DNA of 64,000 nucleotides from an uncultured Pelagibacteraceae bacterium (GTDB taxonomy: Bacteria; Pseudomonadota; Alphaproteobacteria; Pelagibacterales; Pelagibacteraceae): the NCBI GenBank assembly GCA_902529105.1, contig CABZUW010000001.1:1-64000 (forward strand), in the 5' to 3' direction. This document shows, piece after piece, positions 25,944 through 34,011 of the stretch; position 1 is the first letter of the stretch; every line of letters starts with the position of its first letter. Under the pieces are notes generated by a model. That model searched no databases. It was given only the letters and a program-made list of their open reading frames with translations, and was not told the DNA's origin. Made by a program: the position numbers and the translations under genes.

Positions 25944-26471
25944 ATGGAATTAAAAGATTATATTAGGTCAATCCCAGATTATCCAAAAAAGGGTATACTG
26001 TTTAGAGATATTACAACTTTAATAAAAAATGAAAAAGCTTTTTCTGAAACAATAAATTTAATGATTGATAAACTTAAAAAATATGAATTTGAAAAGATTA
26101 CAGCTATTGAGTCTCGAGGATTTATCTTTGCATCTGCAATATCTTATATTTTAAAAAAACCGTTCATATTGCTAAGAAAAAAAAATAAACTTCCAGCTGA
26201 AAGATTCTCAGTAGATTTTGAGTTAGAGTACGGAACAGCCACAATTGAGATGCATAAGGACTCAATAAATAAAAATGAAAAAGTTGTGATTATTGATGAT
26301 TTAATCGCAACAGGAGGTACAGCCGAAGCTGCAGCTAAGATAATTGAAATGTCAGGAGGAAAAGTATCTAATTTTTTATTTGTTATAAATTTATTTGATT
26401 TAGGCGGAAATAAAAATTTAATTAAAAAAGGATATAAGACCGAAAGTTTAATCGAGTTTCCTGGTCATTAA
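25944..26471 (+). CDS. apt: adenine phosphoribosyltransferase
   Basis: 175 residues, normal length. Joins adenine and PRPP to AMP. N-terminal DYIRSIPDYPKKGILFRDIT, ESRGFIFASAISY, KLPAERFSVDFELEYG and the PRPP loop VVIIDDLIATGGTAEAA are typical. It is divergent from mtnP, so the adenine released from MTA can be recovered as AMP; a shared promoter region of 36 bp suggests coexpression. Confidence 0.95.
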   Translation: MELKDYIRSIPDYPKKGILFRDITTLIKNEKAFSETINLMIDKLKKYEFEKITAIESRGFIFASAISYILKKPFILLRKKNKLPAERFSVDFELEYGTATIEMHKDSINKNEKVVIIDDLIATGGTAEAAAKIIEMSGGKVSNFLFVINLFDLGGNKNLIKKGYKTESLIEFPGH

Positions 26472-27322
26472 TCAATTCTATAAAAAGATTTTTTGCCGAT
26501 AAATGCATTAATTATTCCTAGTAATCTCATTTGATAAATTGTTTTTTTATGTTTTTTAAAAAGTAGTAAATAAAAAATATATTTAATAATAGAGGATATA
26601 AAAGTTGGAAATATTTTTAATGTTGAAACTAAAAAACCTGAATGTTTTTTATTAAAATAAAATTTCGACCACATCCAATGCCAGTTCCTCAAGTAATCAA
26701 ATTCATTAGTATCTTTTATGTTTGATGATGATGCTCCCAAATGATCAATTAGAGAATTCTTAATAATATAAATTTTTTGATTATTTTTTCTAGCCCTCAG
26801 ACAAAAATCATCATTTTCAAGATATAAAAAAAAATTTTCGTCAAAAAAAGAATTATTAAATTTATTTTTATTTATTAACATTGAATAACCATCTATTGTA
26901 TCAACTTCGGTTATTTGATTATTAAAATCATTTTTTTTTTCAAAAATTTTATAGTTAGGAAAATTGTTATTACTACTCAAAGGAGATAGAATAGCGAAAT
27001 CATCTATTTTATCTGCGGCTTCAATTAATTTATCTAATGTTAATTCATTTAACTTGGTATCTGGATTAAGAATATATACAAATTGTGTATTTGATTTTAA
27101 GATTCCTATATTATTTGATGCACCCATACCTAAATTCTGGTTCATCAGAACCTCAATATTCTCATATTTTGATACTAATTCATCTTTTAATTTAGTATTT
27201 TTTGAGTTTTCTATTATAATTTTTTTTGCATTTTGCGGTAATGATTTTAAACAAGTATGAATTACTTTTTCGCTTTTAAAACAAACTATTATAAAAGTTA
27301 TATTGCTAAGATTTAATTTCAT
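26468..27322 (-). CDS. family 2 glycosyltransferase (rhamnosyltransferase-like)
   Basis: 284 residues. GT-A opening SNITFIIVCFKSEKVIHTCLKSL, NQNLGMGASNNIGI, then the DxD-like LNPDTKL and FFLYLENDDFCLRAR, as in WbbL-type rhamnosyltransferases. The C-terminal 60 residues are basic with two hydrophobic stretches and may attach to the membrane. Lies next to the dTDP-sugar genes and may use dTDP-rhamnose or a related sugar. Confidence 0.87.
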   Translation of the reverse strand: MKLNLSNITFIIVCFKSEKVIHTCLKSLPQNAKKIIIENSKNTKLKDELVSKYENIEVLMNQNLGMGASNNIGILKSNTQFVYILNPDTKLNELTLDKLIEAADKIDDFAILSPLSSNNNFPNYKIFEKKNDFNNQITEVDTIDGYSMLINKNKFNNSFFDENFFLYLENDDFCLRARKNNQKIYIIKNSLIDHLGASSSNIKDTNEFDYLRNWHWMWSKFYFNKKHSGFLVSTLKIFPTFISSIIKYIFYLLLFKKHKKTIYQMRLLGIINAFIGKKSFYRID

Positions 27323-27369
27323 TAAGACAATTAAGTATACTAAATCTATCTATTAATGTAAAAAAAACT

Positions 27370-28395
27370 ATGCAAAAAATTTTGGTAACAGGTGGCCTCG
27401 GTTTTATTGGAAGCAATCTTGTGAGGATGCTCCTAAATAGAAATTATTATGTTATTAACATAGATAAAGTTACTTATGCATCAAATTTTTACAATTTAAA
27501 AGATATTTCGAATTTTAAAAATTATAAGTTCATTAAAACTGACATAGGAAATAAAAGAAAATTAAAAAAAATTCTAAATGATTTTAAGCCTATCTGTATT
27601 TTTAATCTTGCAGCAGAAACACATGTTGATAGGTCTATAGATGGTCCAAAAAATTTTATAGAGACAAATATTATAGGTACATTTAATCTATTAGAATGTT
27701 TTAAAGAATTTTCTTTAAAATTTAAAAACTCAAAATTAATACATATATCGACTGACGAAGTTTTTGGAGATGTTTTGAAAGGAAGATCTAAAGAGACAGA
27801 TCCATACATCCCTAGTTCACCATATGCAGCATCTAAAGCCTCATCGGACCACTTAGTTTATTCTTATGTAAGAACTTATAAGTTAAAAGCTATAATTACT
27901 AATTGTTCAAATAATTATGGCCCAAGGCAACACCCTGAAAAGTTAATTCCTAAATTAATTTATAATGCTATAAACAATAAATCATTACCCATTTATGGCA
28001 AAGGTAAGAATTCTAGGGAATGGATTTATGTAGATGACCATTGTGATGCTCTGATTAAAATTTTTAAAAAAGGAAAAATTGGTCATTTTTATAATATCGG
28101 ATCAAATTTTAATATTAATAACATAAAAGTGATAAAAATACTTCTTTCTATAATTAAAAAAAAAATAAAAATAGGTAAAAAAGTTAAAGTAAAATTTGTT
28201 AAAGATAGGCCTGGACATGATTTGAGGTATGCAATTAATAGTGAAAAAATTAGAAAAGATTTAGGATGGAAACCTAAAACAAGTTTTATTAAAGGAATTG
28301 AGAATACATTTGATTGGTATTTTAAAAATAAATCATATTATTCTCTTTTAAAAAAAAAAGATATAATCAATAGGGTTGGTTTAAAAAGTGATTAA
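27370..28395 (+). CDS. rfbB: dTDP-glucose 4,6-dehydratase
   Basis: 341 residues, extended SDR fold. TGGLGFIGSN is the NAD-binding glycine motif; AAETHVDRSI, STDEVFGD and the YAASKASSDH Tyr-x3-Lys element are all as in RfbB/RmlB. It makes dTDP-4-keto-6-deoxyglucose for surface sugars. It overlaps rfbA by 8 bp. The order rfbB-rfbA-rfbC is a compact version of the dTDP-rhamnose cluster. Confidence 0.95.
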   Translation: MQKILVTGGLGFIGSNLVRMLLNRNYYVINIDKVTYASNFYNLKDISNFKNYKFIKTDIGNKRKLKKILNDFKPICIFNLAAETHVDRSIDGPKNFIETNIIGTFNLLECFKEFSLKFKNSKLIHISTDEVFGDVLKGRSKETDPYIPSSPYAASKASSDHLVYSYVRTYKLKAIITNCSNNYGPRQHPEKLIPKLIYNAINNKSLPIYGKGKNSREWIYVDDHCDALIKIFKKGKIGHFYNIGSNFNINNIKVIKILLSIIKKKIKIGKKVKVKFVKDRPGHDLRYAINSEKIRKDLGWKPKTSFIKGIENTFDWYFKNKSYYSLLKKKDIINRVGLKSD

Positions 28396-29254
28396 AAAAG
28401 GAATTATACTATCTGGGGGTAAAGGGACAAGAATGAGTCCTCTAACAAAGGCTGTCAACAAACAGCTTTTGCCCATATATGATAAACCTTTAATTTATTA
28501 TCCACTATCAGTTTTGATGTTGGCTAAAATACGAGATGTTTTAATTGTAGTAAACAAAGGACAATTAGATCAATATAAAAAAATATTACCAGATGGAAAA
28601 AATTTGGGCATAAAAATTTCTTATGTTGAACAAGATAAACCAAGGGGTTTGCCAGACGCTTTTATTTTAGGTGAAAACTTTATAGGTAAAAGTAGTGTTT
28701 CTCTCATATTAGGTGACAACTTTTTTTATGGTCAATATTTGACAGAAAAGTTAAAATCTTCAGTAAAGATTAAAAATGGTGCAAAAGTATTTTTGCACCG
28801 GGTTAGGAAACCAGAGAGATATGGAGTTGCCAAAGTTAAAAATAACAAAATTATTTCTATAAAGGAAAAGCCAAAAAAGTTTTTTTCTGACTATGCTATA
28901 ACAGGTCTTTACTTCTTTGATAATAAAGTAGTAGATTATTCAAAAAAATTAAAACCCTCAAAAAGAGGGGAATTAGAAATAACTGACCTTTTAAAAAAAT
29001 ACAAAGCAAAAGGTAAATTATCAGCAGATTTTATCGGTAGAGGTGGTGCTTGGCTAGATACAGGCTCTATAAGCGATTATTATAAAACAAGTAATTTTGT
29101 TTCAGCAGTTGAGAACCGTCAAGGATTTAAAGTTGCTTGTTTAGAAGAAATTGCATTTTTAAATAATTGGATAACAAAAAAAAATATAAAAGATGCAGTG
29201 AAATTTTATGGTAATTGTGAATACTCAATATATTTAAAAAGACTTATTAAATAA
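28388..29254 (+). CDS. rfbA: glucose-1-phosphate thymidylyltransferase
   Basis: 288 residues starting with GTG inside the rfbB end. Makes dTDP-glucose from dTTP and glucose-1-phosphate. GIILSGGKGTRMSPLTKAVN is the nucleotide motif, with IYDKPLIYYPLSVL, LILGDNFFYG and RGGAWLDTGS further on. It abuts rfbC by a one-base overlap (TAATG-like). Confidence 0.95.
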   Translation: MIKKGIILSGGKGTRMSPLTKAVNKQLLPIYDKPLIYYPLSVLMLAKIRDVLIVVNKGQLDQYKKILPDGKNLGIKISYVEQDKPRGLPDAFILGENFIGKSSVSLILGDNFFYGQYLTEKLKSSVKIKNGAKVFLHRVRKPERYGVAKVKNNKIISIKEKPKKFFSDYAITGLYFFDNKVVDYSKKLKPSKRGELEITDLLKKYKAKGKLSADFIGRGGAWLDTGSISDYYKTSNFVSAVENRQGFKVACLEEIAFLNNWITKKNIKDAVKFYGNCEYSIYLKRLIK

Positions 29255-29778
29255 TGATTAAAAAAACAAAATTTAAAGGTTTAATTATTATTAAAAATAA
29301 AACTTTTAAGGATAGAAGAGGTTATTTTAAAGAACTTTTCAGAGAAAAGGAAATTAATAAAAAATTTCCTTTTATTGTTATGTCTCAATCAAAAAAAAAT
29401 GTGATTAGAGGGCTACATATTCAAACGAGTGCTAAGCAGGGAAAATTTATTTCAGTCATAAAAGGCAAAATTTTTGACGTAGCTTTAGATTTAAGAAAAG
29501 GCTCAAAAACTTTTGGTAAATATTTTTCAATTTATCTTAGCGAAAAAAATTCTTTGTCAATATACATACCACCGGGGTTTGCCCATGGCTTCTGTGGAAT
29601 TGAAAAAGAGAATTATATGCTTTACAGTTGCACAAATTACAGACATAAAAATTCAGAAATTGGTATTCGATTCAATGACGAGACTCTTAAAATAAAATGG
29701 CCAACAAAAAATCCAATACTATCCAAAAAAGATAAATATAATATATCTTTTAAAGAATTTAAAAAAAATTTTATATGA
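29254..29778 (+). CDS. rfbC: dTDP-4-dehydrorhamnose 3,5-epimerase
   Basis: 174 residues, the normal size. Cupin epimerase with FKDRRGYFKELF, RGLHIQ (catalytic His) and PPGFAHGF. Converts dTDP-4-keto-6-deoxyglucose to dTDP-4-keto-rhamnose. No rfbD reductase follows; the tRNA region begins 56 bp downstream. The reductase must lie elsewhere, or the product is a different 6-deoxysugar. Confidence 0.93.
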   Translation: MIKKTKFKGLIIIKNKTFKDRRGYFKELFREKEINKKFPFIVMSQSKKNVIRGLHIQTSAKQGKFISVIKGKIFDVALDLRKGSKTFGKYFSIYLSEKNSLSIYIPPGFAHGFCGIEKENYMLYSCTNYRHKNSEIGIRFNDETLKIKWPTKNPILSKKDKYNISFKEFKKNFI

Positions 29779-29810
29779 TAAAATTAGAAAGAATTTATAT
29801 TTTAATAATT

Positions 29811-29831
29811 AAATATAGTTGTTAGCTATAT
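29811..29831 (-). terminator. weak hairpin after tRNA-Met
   Basis: ATATAG and CTATAT arms around a 7-base loop lie just past the 3' end of the minus-strand tRNA and also downstream of rfbC. It is AT-only apart from one GC pair and lacks a strong T-run, so it is at best a weak bidirectional terminator or processing site. Confidence 0.35.
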
Positions 29832-29834
29832 ATT

Positions 29835-29911
29835 TGGTAGCGGGAAGTGGGATCGAACCACTGACCTCGGGCTTATGAGTCCCGCGCTCTAACCAACTGA
29901 GCTACCCCGCC
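29835..29911 (-). tRNA. tRNA-Met (anticodon CAT), complete
   Basis: Read on the minus strand: acceptor GGCGGGG pairing with TCCCGCT (two G-U pairs), D-arm GCTC/GAGC, anticodon loop CTCATAA with CAT, T-arm AGTGG TTCGATC CCACT, and an encoded CCA (29837-29835). The anticodon stem has one A-G mismatch next to the loop. The elongator type is suggested by similarity to other alphaproteobacterial Met tRNAs; a lysidine-modified Ile tRNA is less likely. Confidence 0.92.
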
Positions 29912-29927
29912 ATTAAATTGTCATTGA

Positions 29928-29955
29928 TTTATACTACTTATTTTTTTTCATTCAA
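29928..29955 (-). promoter_or_regulatory. promoter of tRNA-Met
   Basis: On the minus strand TTGAAT (29955-29950) and TATAAA (29933-29928) are 16 bases apart, ending 16 bases before the tRNA 5' end. The same TATA-like box (TATATA) and flank recur before the truncated tRNA copy (30941-30946), but with no -35 match there. Confidence 0.5.
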
Positions 29956-29994
29956 ACAAGAAATTAAGAAATTGCGTTTGATAAGGGTTTCTCT

Positions 29995-30024
29995 GTGGAC
30001 CACCAGTGGACCAAAATTGGACCA
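29995..30024 (+). repeat. 11-bp-periodic TGGACCA repeats, left cluster
   Basis: Three TGGACCA heptamers start at 29996, 30007 and 30018, exactly 11 bp apart. The first two units with flanks (29995-30018) recur with two changes at 30807-30830. Such in-phase short repeats resemble arm-type binding sites of a tyrosine recombinase or iterons. A further inverted CCAGTGGA follows at about 30036. No integrase gene is present. Confidence 0.7.
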
Positions 30025-30057
30025 AAAAATTTGTTCCAGTGGAAGCCCGCGCGTTAT

Positions 30058-30225
30058 TTATTTTTTTATTGTCCAACCGTTTTTTTCTAATGCTTTAATT
30101 AAATTTATAAGCATCTCATCTCTTGGTGTTTTTTTATCACCTATCTTTTCAAAAAATACAGGTTCTAATCCTCTGTCCTTCTTTGATTTAAAATAGTTTT
30201 TTATTGATTGTATTATTATTTTCAT
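30058..30225 (-). CDS. small basic protein, 55 residues
   Basis: A 56-codon frame (including stop) starts at ATG 30225 behind a strong AAAGGAGG, the best ribosome-binding site in this neighbourhood. The product is basic (starts MKIIIQSIKNYFKSKKDRG, ends ALEKNGWTIKK), with a helix-like second half containing TPRDEMLINLIKAL. No family recognised; the end would suit a small nucleic-acid-binding or winged-helix-like fold, but this is a guess. It lies between the two TGGACCA clusters. Confidence 0.65.
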   Translation of the reverse strand: MKIIIQSIKNYFKSKKDRGLEPVFFEKIGDKKTPRDEMLINLIKALEKNGWTIKK

Positions 30226-30296
30226 TTGCCTCCTTTAGCGTTGTGTTTAAAGTCCCAGCAAGTAGAGTTATTTTCTAAATCAGGACAATTTATTTA

Positions 30297-30329
30297 TACC
30301 AAAAAAAATTATTTTGAAAGTTTTTGGTA
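30297..30329 (-). terminator. AT-rich hairpin terminator
   Basis: TACCAAAAA (30297-30305) and TTTTTGGTA (30321-30329) are perfect 9-base arms around a 15-base loop. The structure lies 12 bp past the stop of the 53-residue protein gene and before the 55-residue gene, so it probably separates the two messages. Confidence 0.45.
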
Positions 30330-30340
30330 AAAAGTCTACG

Positions 30341-30502
30341 TTACAATTCAGTATTATCTGAAATTTTTGGTCTGTATATATTTCCTTTATGAGCTACCAA
30401 AACTAAATATTCATAAAAAAAAGTATTTTTAGCAAATTTTTTTTCTTTTTGTGGTAACTTATTAATGTTTTGTAATTCTTTTTGAGCATCTTCAGATGTC
30501 AT
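30341..30502 (-). CDS. small protein, 53 residues
   Basis: ATG at 30502, stop TAA at 30343-30341. Sequence begins MTSEDAQKELQNINKLPQKE and ends NIYRPKISDNTEL; charged helix followed by a short hydrophobic strand (YEYLVLVAHKG). No Shine-Dalgarno is evident, and no family is recognised. The codon usage and placement between two other small minus-strand genes make it plausible. Confidence 0.5.
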   Translation of the reverse strand: MTSEDAQKELQNINKLPQKEKKFAKNTFFYEYLVLVAHKGNIYRPKISDNTEL

Positions 30503-30520
30503 ATTAAATTATACACTAAA

Positions 30521-30739
30521 TTACAGAATATTTGCAATGATAATTAAAGATACAATTATTATTATGTAAATAACGGTATCACCTGTAATTTCTAAGATTT
30601 TTCCTCCAGTTTTTTCTACTGCATCTGCTGCATCATCTTCTTTTAAATATCTAAGATATAAAACCACTGCACCCAGTATTAATATTAAGATTGCGACTGC
30701 TTTTAAAATTAAAAATATTGATAAGCCGAATATAATCAT
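30521..30739 (-). CDS. small two-span membrane protein
   Basis: 72 residues: a long hydrophobic helix (6-30), an acidic/mixed loop (LKEDDAADAVEKTGGKILE) and a second helix (55-71). The charge pattern is unlike chance translation of AT-rich DNA. Unknown function. Together with the two smaller frames it makes up the coding content of the tRNA-flanked segment. Confidence 0.6.
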   Translation of the reverse strand: MIIFGLSIFLILKAVAILILILGAVVLYLRYLKEDDAADAVEKTGGKILEITGDTVIYIIIIVSLIIIANIL

Positions 30740-30806
30740 AAACCTAGAACCAAGATCGCTAAAATTTTATTATTAAGTTATTTTTCATTATAATAACATA
30801 TTATCA

Positions 30807-30830
30807 GTGGACCACTAGTGGACCAATATT
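30807..30830 (+). repeat. 11-bp-periodic TGGACCA repeats, right cluster
   Basis: Two TGGACCA units start at 30808 and 30819, again 11 bp apart, in the same orientation as the left cluster; 22 of 24 bases match 29995-30018. Together the clusters form direct repeats about 812 bp apart. The core CCACTAGTGG is a palindrome. Confidence 0.7.
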
Positions 30831-30861
30831 TATGTTTGCTTAAATTAATTAGGAAATATAG

Positions 30862-30924
30862 GGGATCGAACCACTGACCTCGGGCTTATGAGTCCCGCGC
30901 TCTAACCAACTGAGCTACCCTGCC
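30862..30924 (-). pseudogene. truncated tRNA-Met copy
   Basis: Sixty-three bases match the intact tRNA-Met from its 5' end through the T-loop with a single change (acceptor G4 to A), then break off inside the 3' T-stem; the 3' acceptor strand and CCA are absent. The similarity also continues about 30 bp into the upstream flank. This cannot make a tRNA. It is a duplicate left by an insertion or recombination at the tRNA locus. Confidence 0.85.
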
Positions 30925-30958
30925 ATTAAATTAAAATTGATATATACTACTTTGGTCT

Positions 30959-31141
30959 TTATGAAGAAATATGCTTTATAAGATAATATAATATGCCAGT
31001 AATAATTGTTGCAATTATAAAACCCTCTGCAAATAAAATTAAAATTTTTTTTTTGTCATTATAATTTGTTCTTAAATAAACATGCACTAGCGTATAAATG
31101 CCTACAATCGCAATACTTAATAGAATATCTGTTGATAACAT
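30959..31141 (-). CDS. small membrane protein downstream of tldE
   Basis: 60 residues from ATG 31141 (a longer open frame would overlap tldE). Two hydrophobic helices (3-22, 37-55) with a polar loop (LRTNYNDKKKI). Starts 4 bp after the tldE stop, hence likely cotranscribed. Unknown function. Confidence 0.65.
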   Translation of the reverse strand: MLSTDILLSIAIVGIYTLVHVYLRTNYNDKKKILILFAEGFIIATIITGILYYLIKHISS

Positions 31142-31145
31142 AATT

Positions 31146-32465
31146 TTATTTACCACCCACAGTAATACCATTAACTAACATTGTGGGCGAATTTGTAGAA
31201 TATTTAAACTCCAAATCATCTGCCAAGATAATGTTTTTAAACATTTCATTAAAGTTCCCTGCTATAGTTATCTCACTCACTGGGAATGTAAATTTTCCAT
31301 TTTCAATCATTATACCTGAGGCCCCGACAGAATAATCTCCTGTAATAATATTTGCACCTCTTCCAATTGTTTCCTTTATATATAGTAATTTTTTATCTAA
31401 ATTTATTAATTGGTCAAATGATTGATCTCCATTTTCAAAGTATAAATTTGTTGTACCGCTAGAACGGCCATTAGATTTTCTGTTAATTTTTTTTCCGCTG
31501 TAAGTCTCAACAAGATAATCACTTAAAATTCCATTTTTAACAAGTTGTAAGTCTTCAATCCTAACCCCCTCACTGTCAAAATATCTTGATCCATTCGCTT
31601 TTTTAATATTAGCTTTATCAATTATATTAATTTGATCATTAAAGACTTTTTTATTTAAACAGTCTTTCAAAAAAGTTGTTCCTTTAGAAATGGTATTAGA
31701 TGATATTGCGCTCGCAAATGTTGATAGTAAATTTTGTGCTATCCTTTTATCAAATACAATTCCCATTTTATTGCTCTCAATTTTTTTTGGATTTAGTTTG
31801 CTTATTGCCAATTTTGCAGCACTCTCTCCTATTTGTTTAGGAGTAAGAAGATCTTTATAATGCCTTTTACTACTATACTCATAGTCCCTTTCCATGCTGC
31901 CATTACTTTTAGATACGACTTCACAATAGGCTGTAAATTGAGAAGTTTTATAGCCATCTGAAAAACCATTTGAGTTTGCAAGTATAAAATTGGATTTAGT
32001 TTCACTGAAGCCCGATCCATTTGTATTAACTATTTTATCATGGGAAAATGCAACTTCTTCTGCTTCTTTTATAAAATTTATTTTTTCGTCATTACTTAAG
32101 TGCGTATTGTCATATAACTCCAAATTTTTTTCACCTTTAAAATGTAATTCTTGATCTGGTAAAGAATTATATTCATCTTCTGGGGTGACTTTTGTGGAGT
32201 CTATACATCTTGTTACAAGTTCAATTAGATTATTTTCAGACAAGTTAGTCGAAGATATTGATGCTTTTTTTTTACCAATGTAGGTCGTCAAAGTAACACC
32301 AAGATTTTCTGATCTCTCTGAGCCATCTAATTTTTTGTTCCGAATATTCACATTTTCGGAAATTGTATTCATCACCAAAACGTTTGAACTTGTTGATCCA
32401 AGATCTTTTGATTTAGAAATACAAAAATCCGCAATTTTTTCTAAAAATCTATCTTCTTTGATCAT
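31146..32465 (-). CDS. tldE: metalloprotease subunit TldE/PmbA
   Basis: 439 residues, the usual length. Non-catalytic partner of TldD in a cytoplasmic protease that trims peptides, known in E. coli for microcin B17 maturation and CcdA degradation. Landmarks: GVTLTTYIGKKKAS, KMGIVFDKRIAQNLLSTFA, FFDSEGVR-like SRYFDSEGVRIEDL, and the ending GASGIMIENGKFTFPVSE. Follows tldD by 5 bp. Confidence 0.92.
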   Translation of the reverse strand: MIKEDRFLEKIADFCISKSKDLGSTSSNVLVMNTISENVNIRNKKLDGSERSENLGVTLTTYIGKKKASISSTNLSENNLIELVTRCIDSTKVTPEDEYNSLPDQELHFKGEKNLELYDNTHLSNDEKINFIKEAEEVAFSHDKIVNTNGSGFSETKSNFILANSNGFSDGYKTSQFTAYCEVVSKSNGSMERDYEYSSKRHYKDLLTPKQIGESAAKLAISKLNPKKIESNKMGIVFDKRIAQNLLSTFASAISSNTISKGTTFLKDCLNKKVFNDQINIIDKANIKKANGSRYFDSEGVRIEDLQLVKNGILSDYLVETYSGKKINRKSNGRSSGTTNLYFENGDQSFDQLINLDKKLLYIKETIGRGANIITGDYSVGASGIMIENGKFTFPVSEITIAGNFNEMFKNIILADDLEFKYSTNSPTMLVNGITVGGK

Positions 32466-32470
32466 TTAAA

Positions 32471-33883
32471 TTATATTTGAGTGCCACCAACTGTCATTTT
32501 GTCAATTAGTAGTGATGGTTGACCAACACCGACTGGCACACCTTGACCAGCTTTACCACAGGTTCCGATCCCGGGATCTAACATCATATCGTTACCTACC
32601 ATAAGAACTTCTTTAAGAGATGAAGGACCGTCCCCAATTAATGTTGCACCTTTGATGGGCGATCCAATTTTTCCATTTATAATCTCGTAGGCCTCTGTGC
32701 AACTGAACACAAATTTTCCTGAAGTTATATCTACCTGCCCACCTCCAAAACTTACAGCAAAAATACCTTTGTCTACAGATTTTATCATTTCGTCTTGAGT
32801 GTTGTTGCCATTTAACATTATAGTATTTCTCATTCTTGGCATTACTATATGTTTGTAGCTTTCTCTTCTTCCATTTCCTGTGGATTTAGTATTCATTAAT
32901 CTTGCATTTAACCTATCCTGCATGAAATTTTTTAATATACCATTTTCTATCAAAACTGTTTTTTCTGTTGGTGTTCCCTCGTCATCAATGTTCAAACTTC
33001 CTCTTCTTTTATCAATTGTTCCGTCATCAATAATTGTAACACCATCACTTGCAACTTTCTTTCCTACCAAATCGTGAAATACCGAAGTTTTTTTTCTATT
33101 AAAATCACCTTCTAGTCCATGTCCAACAGCTTCATGAATTAAAATTGCAGGCCATCCTGGTCCTAAAACTACCTTCATTTCACCTGCTGGTGAGGCCTTA
33201 CTTTCTAAATTTGTTGTAGCAATTCTATAGGCTTCGTCACAAATTTTTTTCCAATCATCATTTTTTAGAAACTCATCGTAAGATTGTCTGCCTCCTACAC
33301 CGTAAACACCAGTTTCTTTTCTTCCATTCTTCTCCACCATCACTGAAACATTAATCCTCACTAAAGGCCTCGAGTCTTTAAGTAATTCCCCACCACACCT
33401 TAAAATTTCTATATTTTTTCTCTCTCCTAAAAAATTAGCAGTTACTTGTTTTACAGATCCGCTTATTGATCTAGAATATTCGTTAATTTCGTTCAAAATT
33501 TTAATTTTATCAGCTAAATTTTTTTCATCCACAGGGTCTAAATCATTATAAAATTTTTGATTTGTTTTTTTAATTTCTGAATTATATATGCCTTCGCTAT
33601 TTTTTAGTGTAGATTTAAGACTTCTGCTTGAATTTTTTAAAGATTTTTCAGAAATTTCGTTAGAATGAGAATAAGCAACTACGTCACCATTGATTGCTCT
33701 AAACCCATAACCAGAGTCCTTGGTATAGTTTGAACTTTTAATTTTATTGTCATCTAATACTATTGATTCAGACTTTGTATCTTCTAAATATAATTCCCCA
33801 TCGTCACACTTTGAGAGTGTTTCAGATACAATTTTTTCAGCTTTATTAAGATCCAAATCAGTATTTTTAAAAAATGATGACAT
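32471..33883 (-). CDS. tldD: metalloprotease TldD
   Basis: 470 residues from ATG 33883 (a TTG one codon earlier is also open). Catalytic subunit with the HExxxH zinc site in ILIHEAVGHGLEGD, followed by RKKTSVFHDLVGKKVAS and GTPTEKTVLIENG. Acts with TldE. The upstream 125-bp gap is shared with a divergent TPR gene. Confidence 0.95.
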   Translation of the reverse strand: MSSFFKNTDLDLNKAEKIVSETLSKCDDGELYLEDTKSESIVLDDNKIKSSNYTKDSGYGFRAINGDVVAYSHSNEISEKSLKNSSRSLKSTLKNSEGIYNSEIKKTNQKFYNDLDPVDEKNLADKIKILNEINEYSRSISGSVKQVTANFLGERKNIEILRCGGELLKDSRPLVRINVSVMVEKNGRKETGVYGVGGRQSYDEFLKNDDWKKICDEAYRIATTNLESKASPAGEMKVVLGPGWPAILIHEAVGHGLEGDFNRKKTSVFHDLVGKKVASDGVTIIDDGTIDKRRGSLNIDDEGTPTEKTVLIENGILKNFMQDRLNARLMNTKSTGNGRRESYKHIVMPRMRNTIMLNGNNTQDEMIKSVDKGIFAVSFGGGQVDITSGKFVFSCTEAYEIINGKIGSPIKGATLIGDGPSSLKEVLMVGNDMMLDPGIGTCGKAGQGVPVGVGQPSLLIDKMTVGGTQI

Positions 33884-34011
33884 CAAAATAATTTAATAAT
33901 GATTTATAATATATCAACTGAAAATTTAACACATGTATGAAGGCACGTATTATTAAATCATATATATAAATGGTTGAAATAACTTACTAAAATCTTATAA
34001 AATTAGTTTTA

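Noticed and set aside
29918-30196. 92-codon open frame on the plus strand between the tRNA and the small genes
   Set aside because: It runs through the tRNA promoter and the TGGACCA repeats and is antisense to the 55-codon gene that has a strong ribosome-binding site; its sequence is not protein-like.
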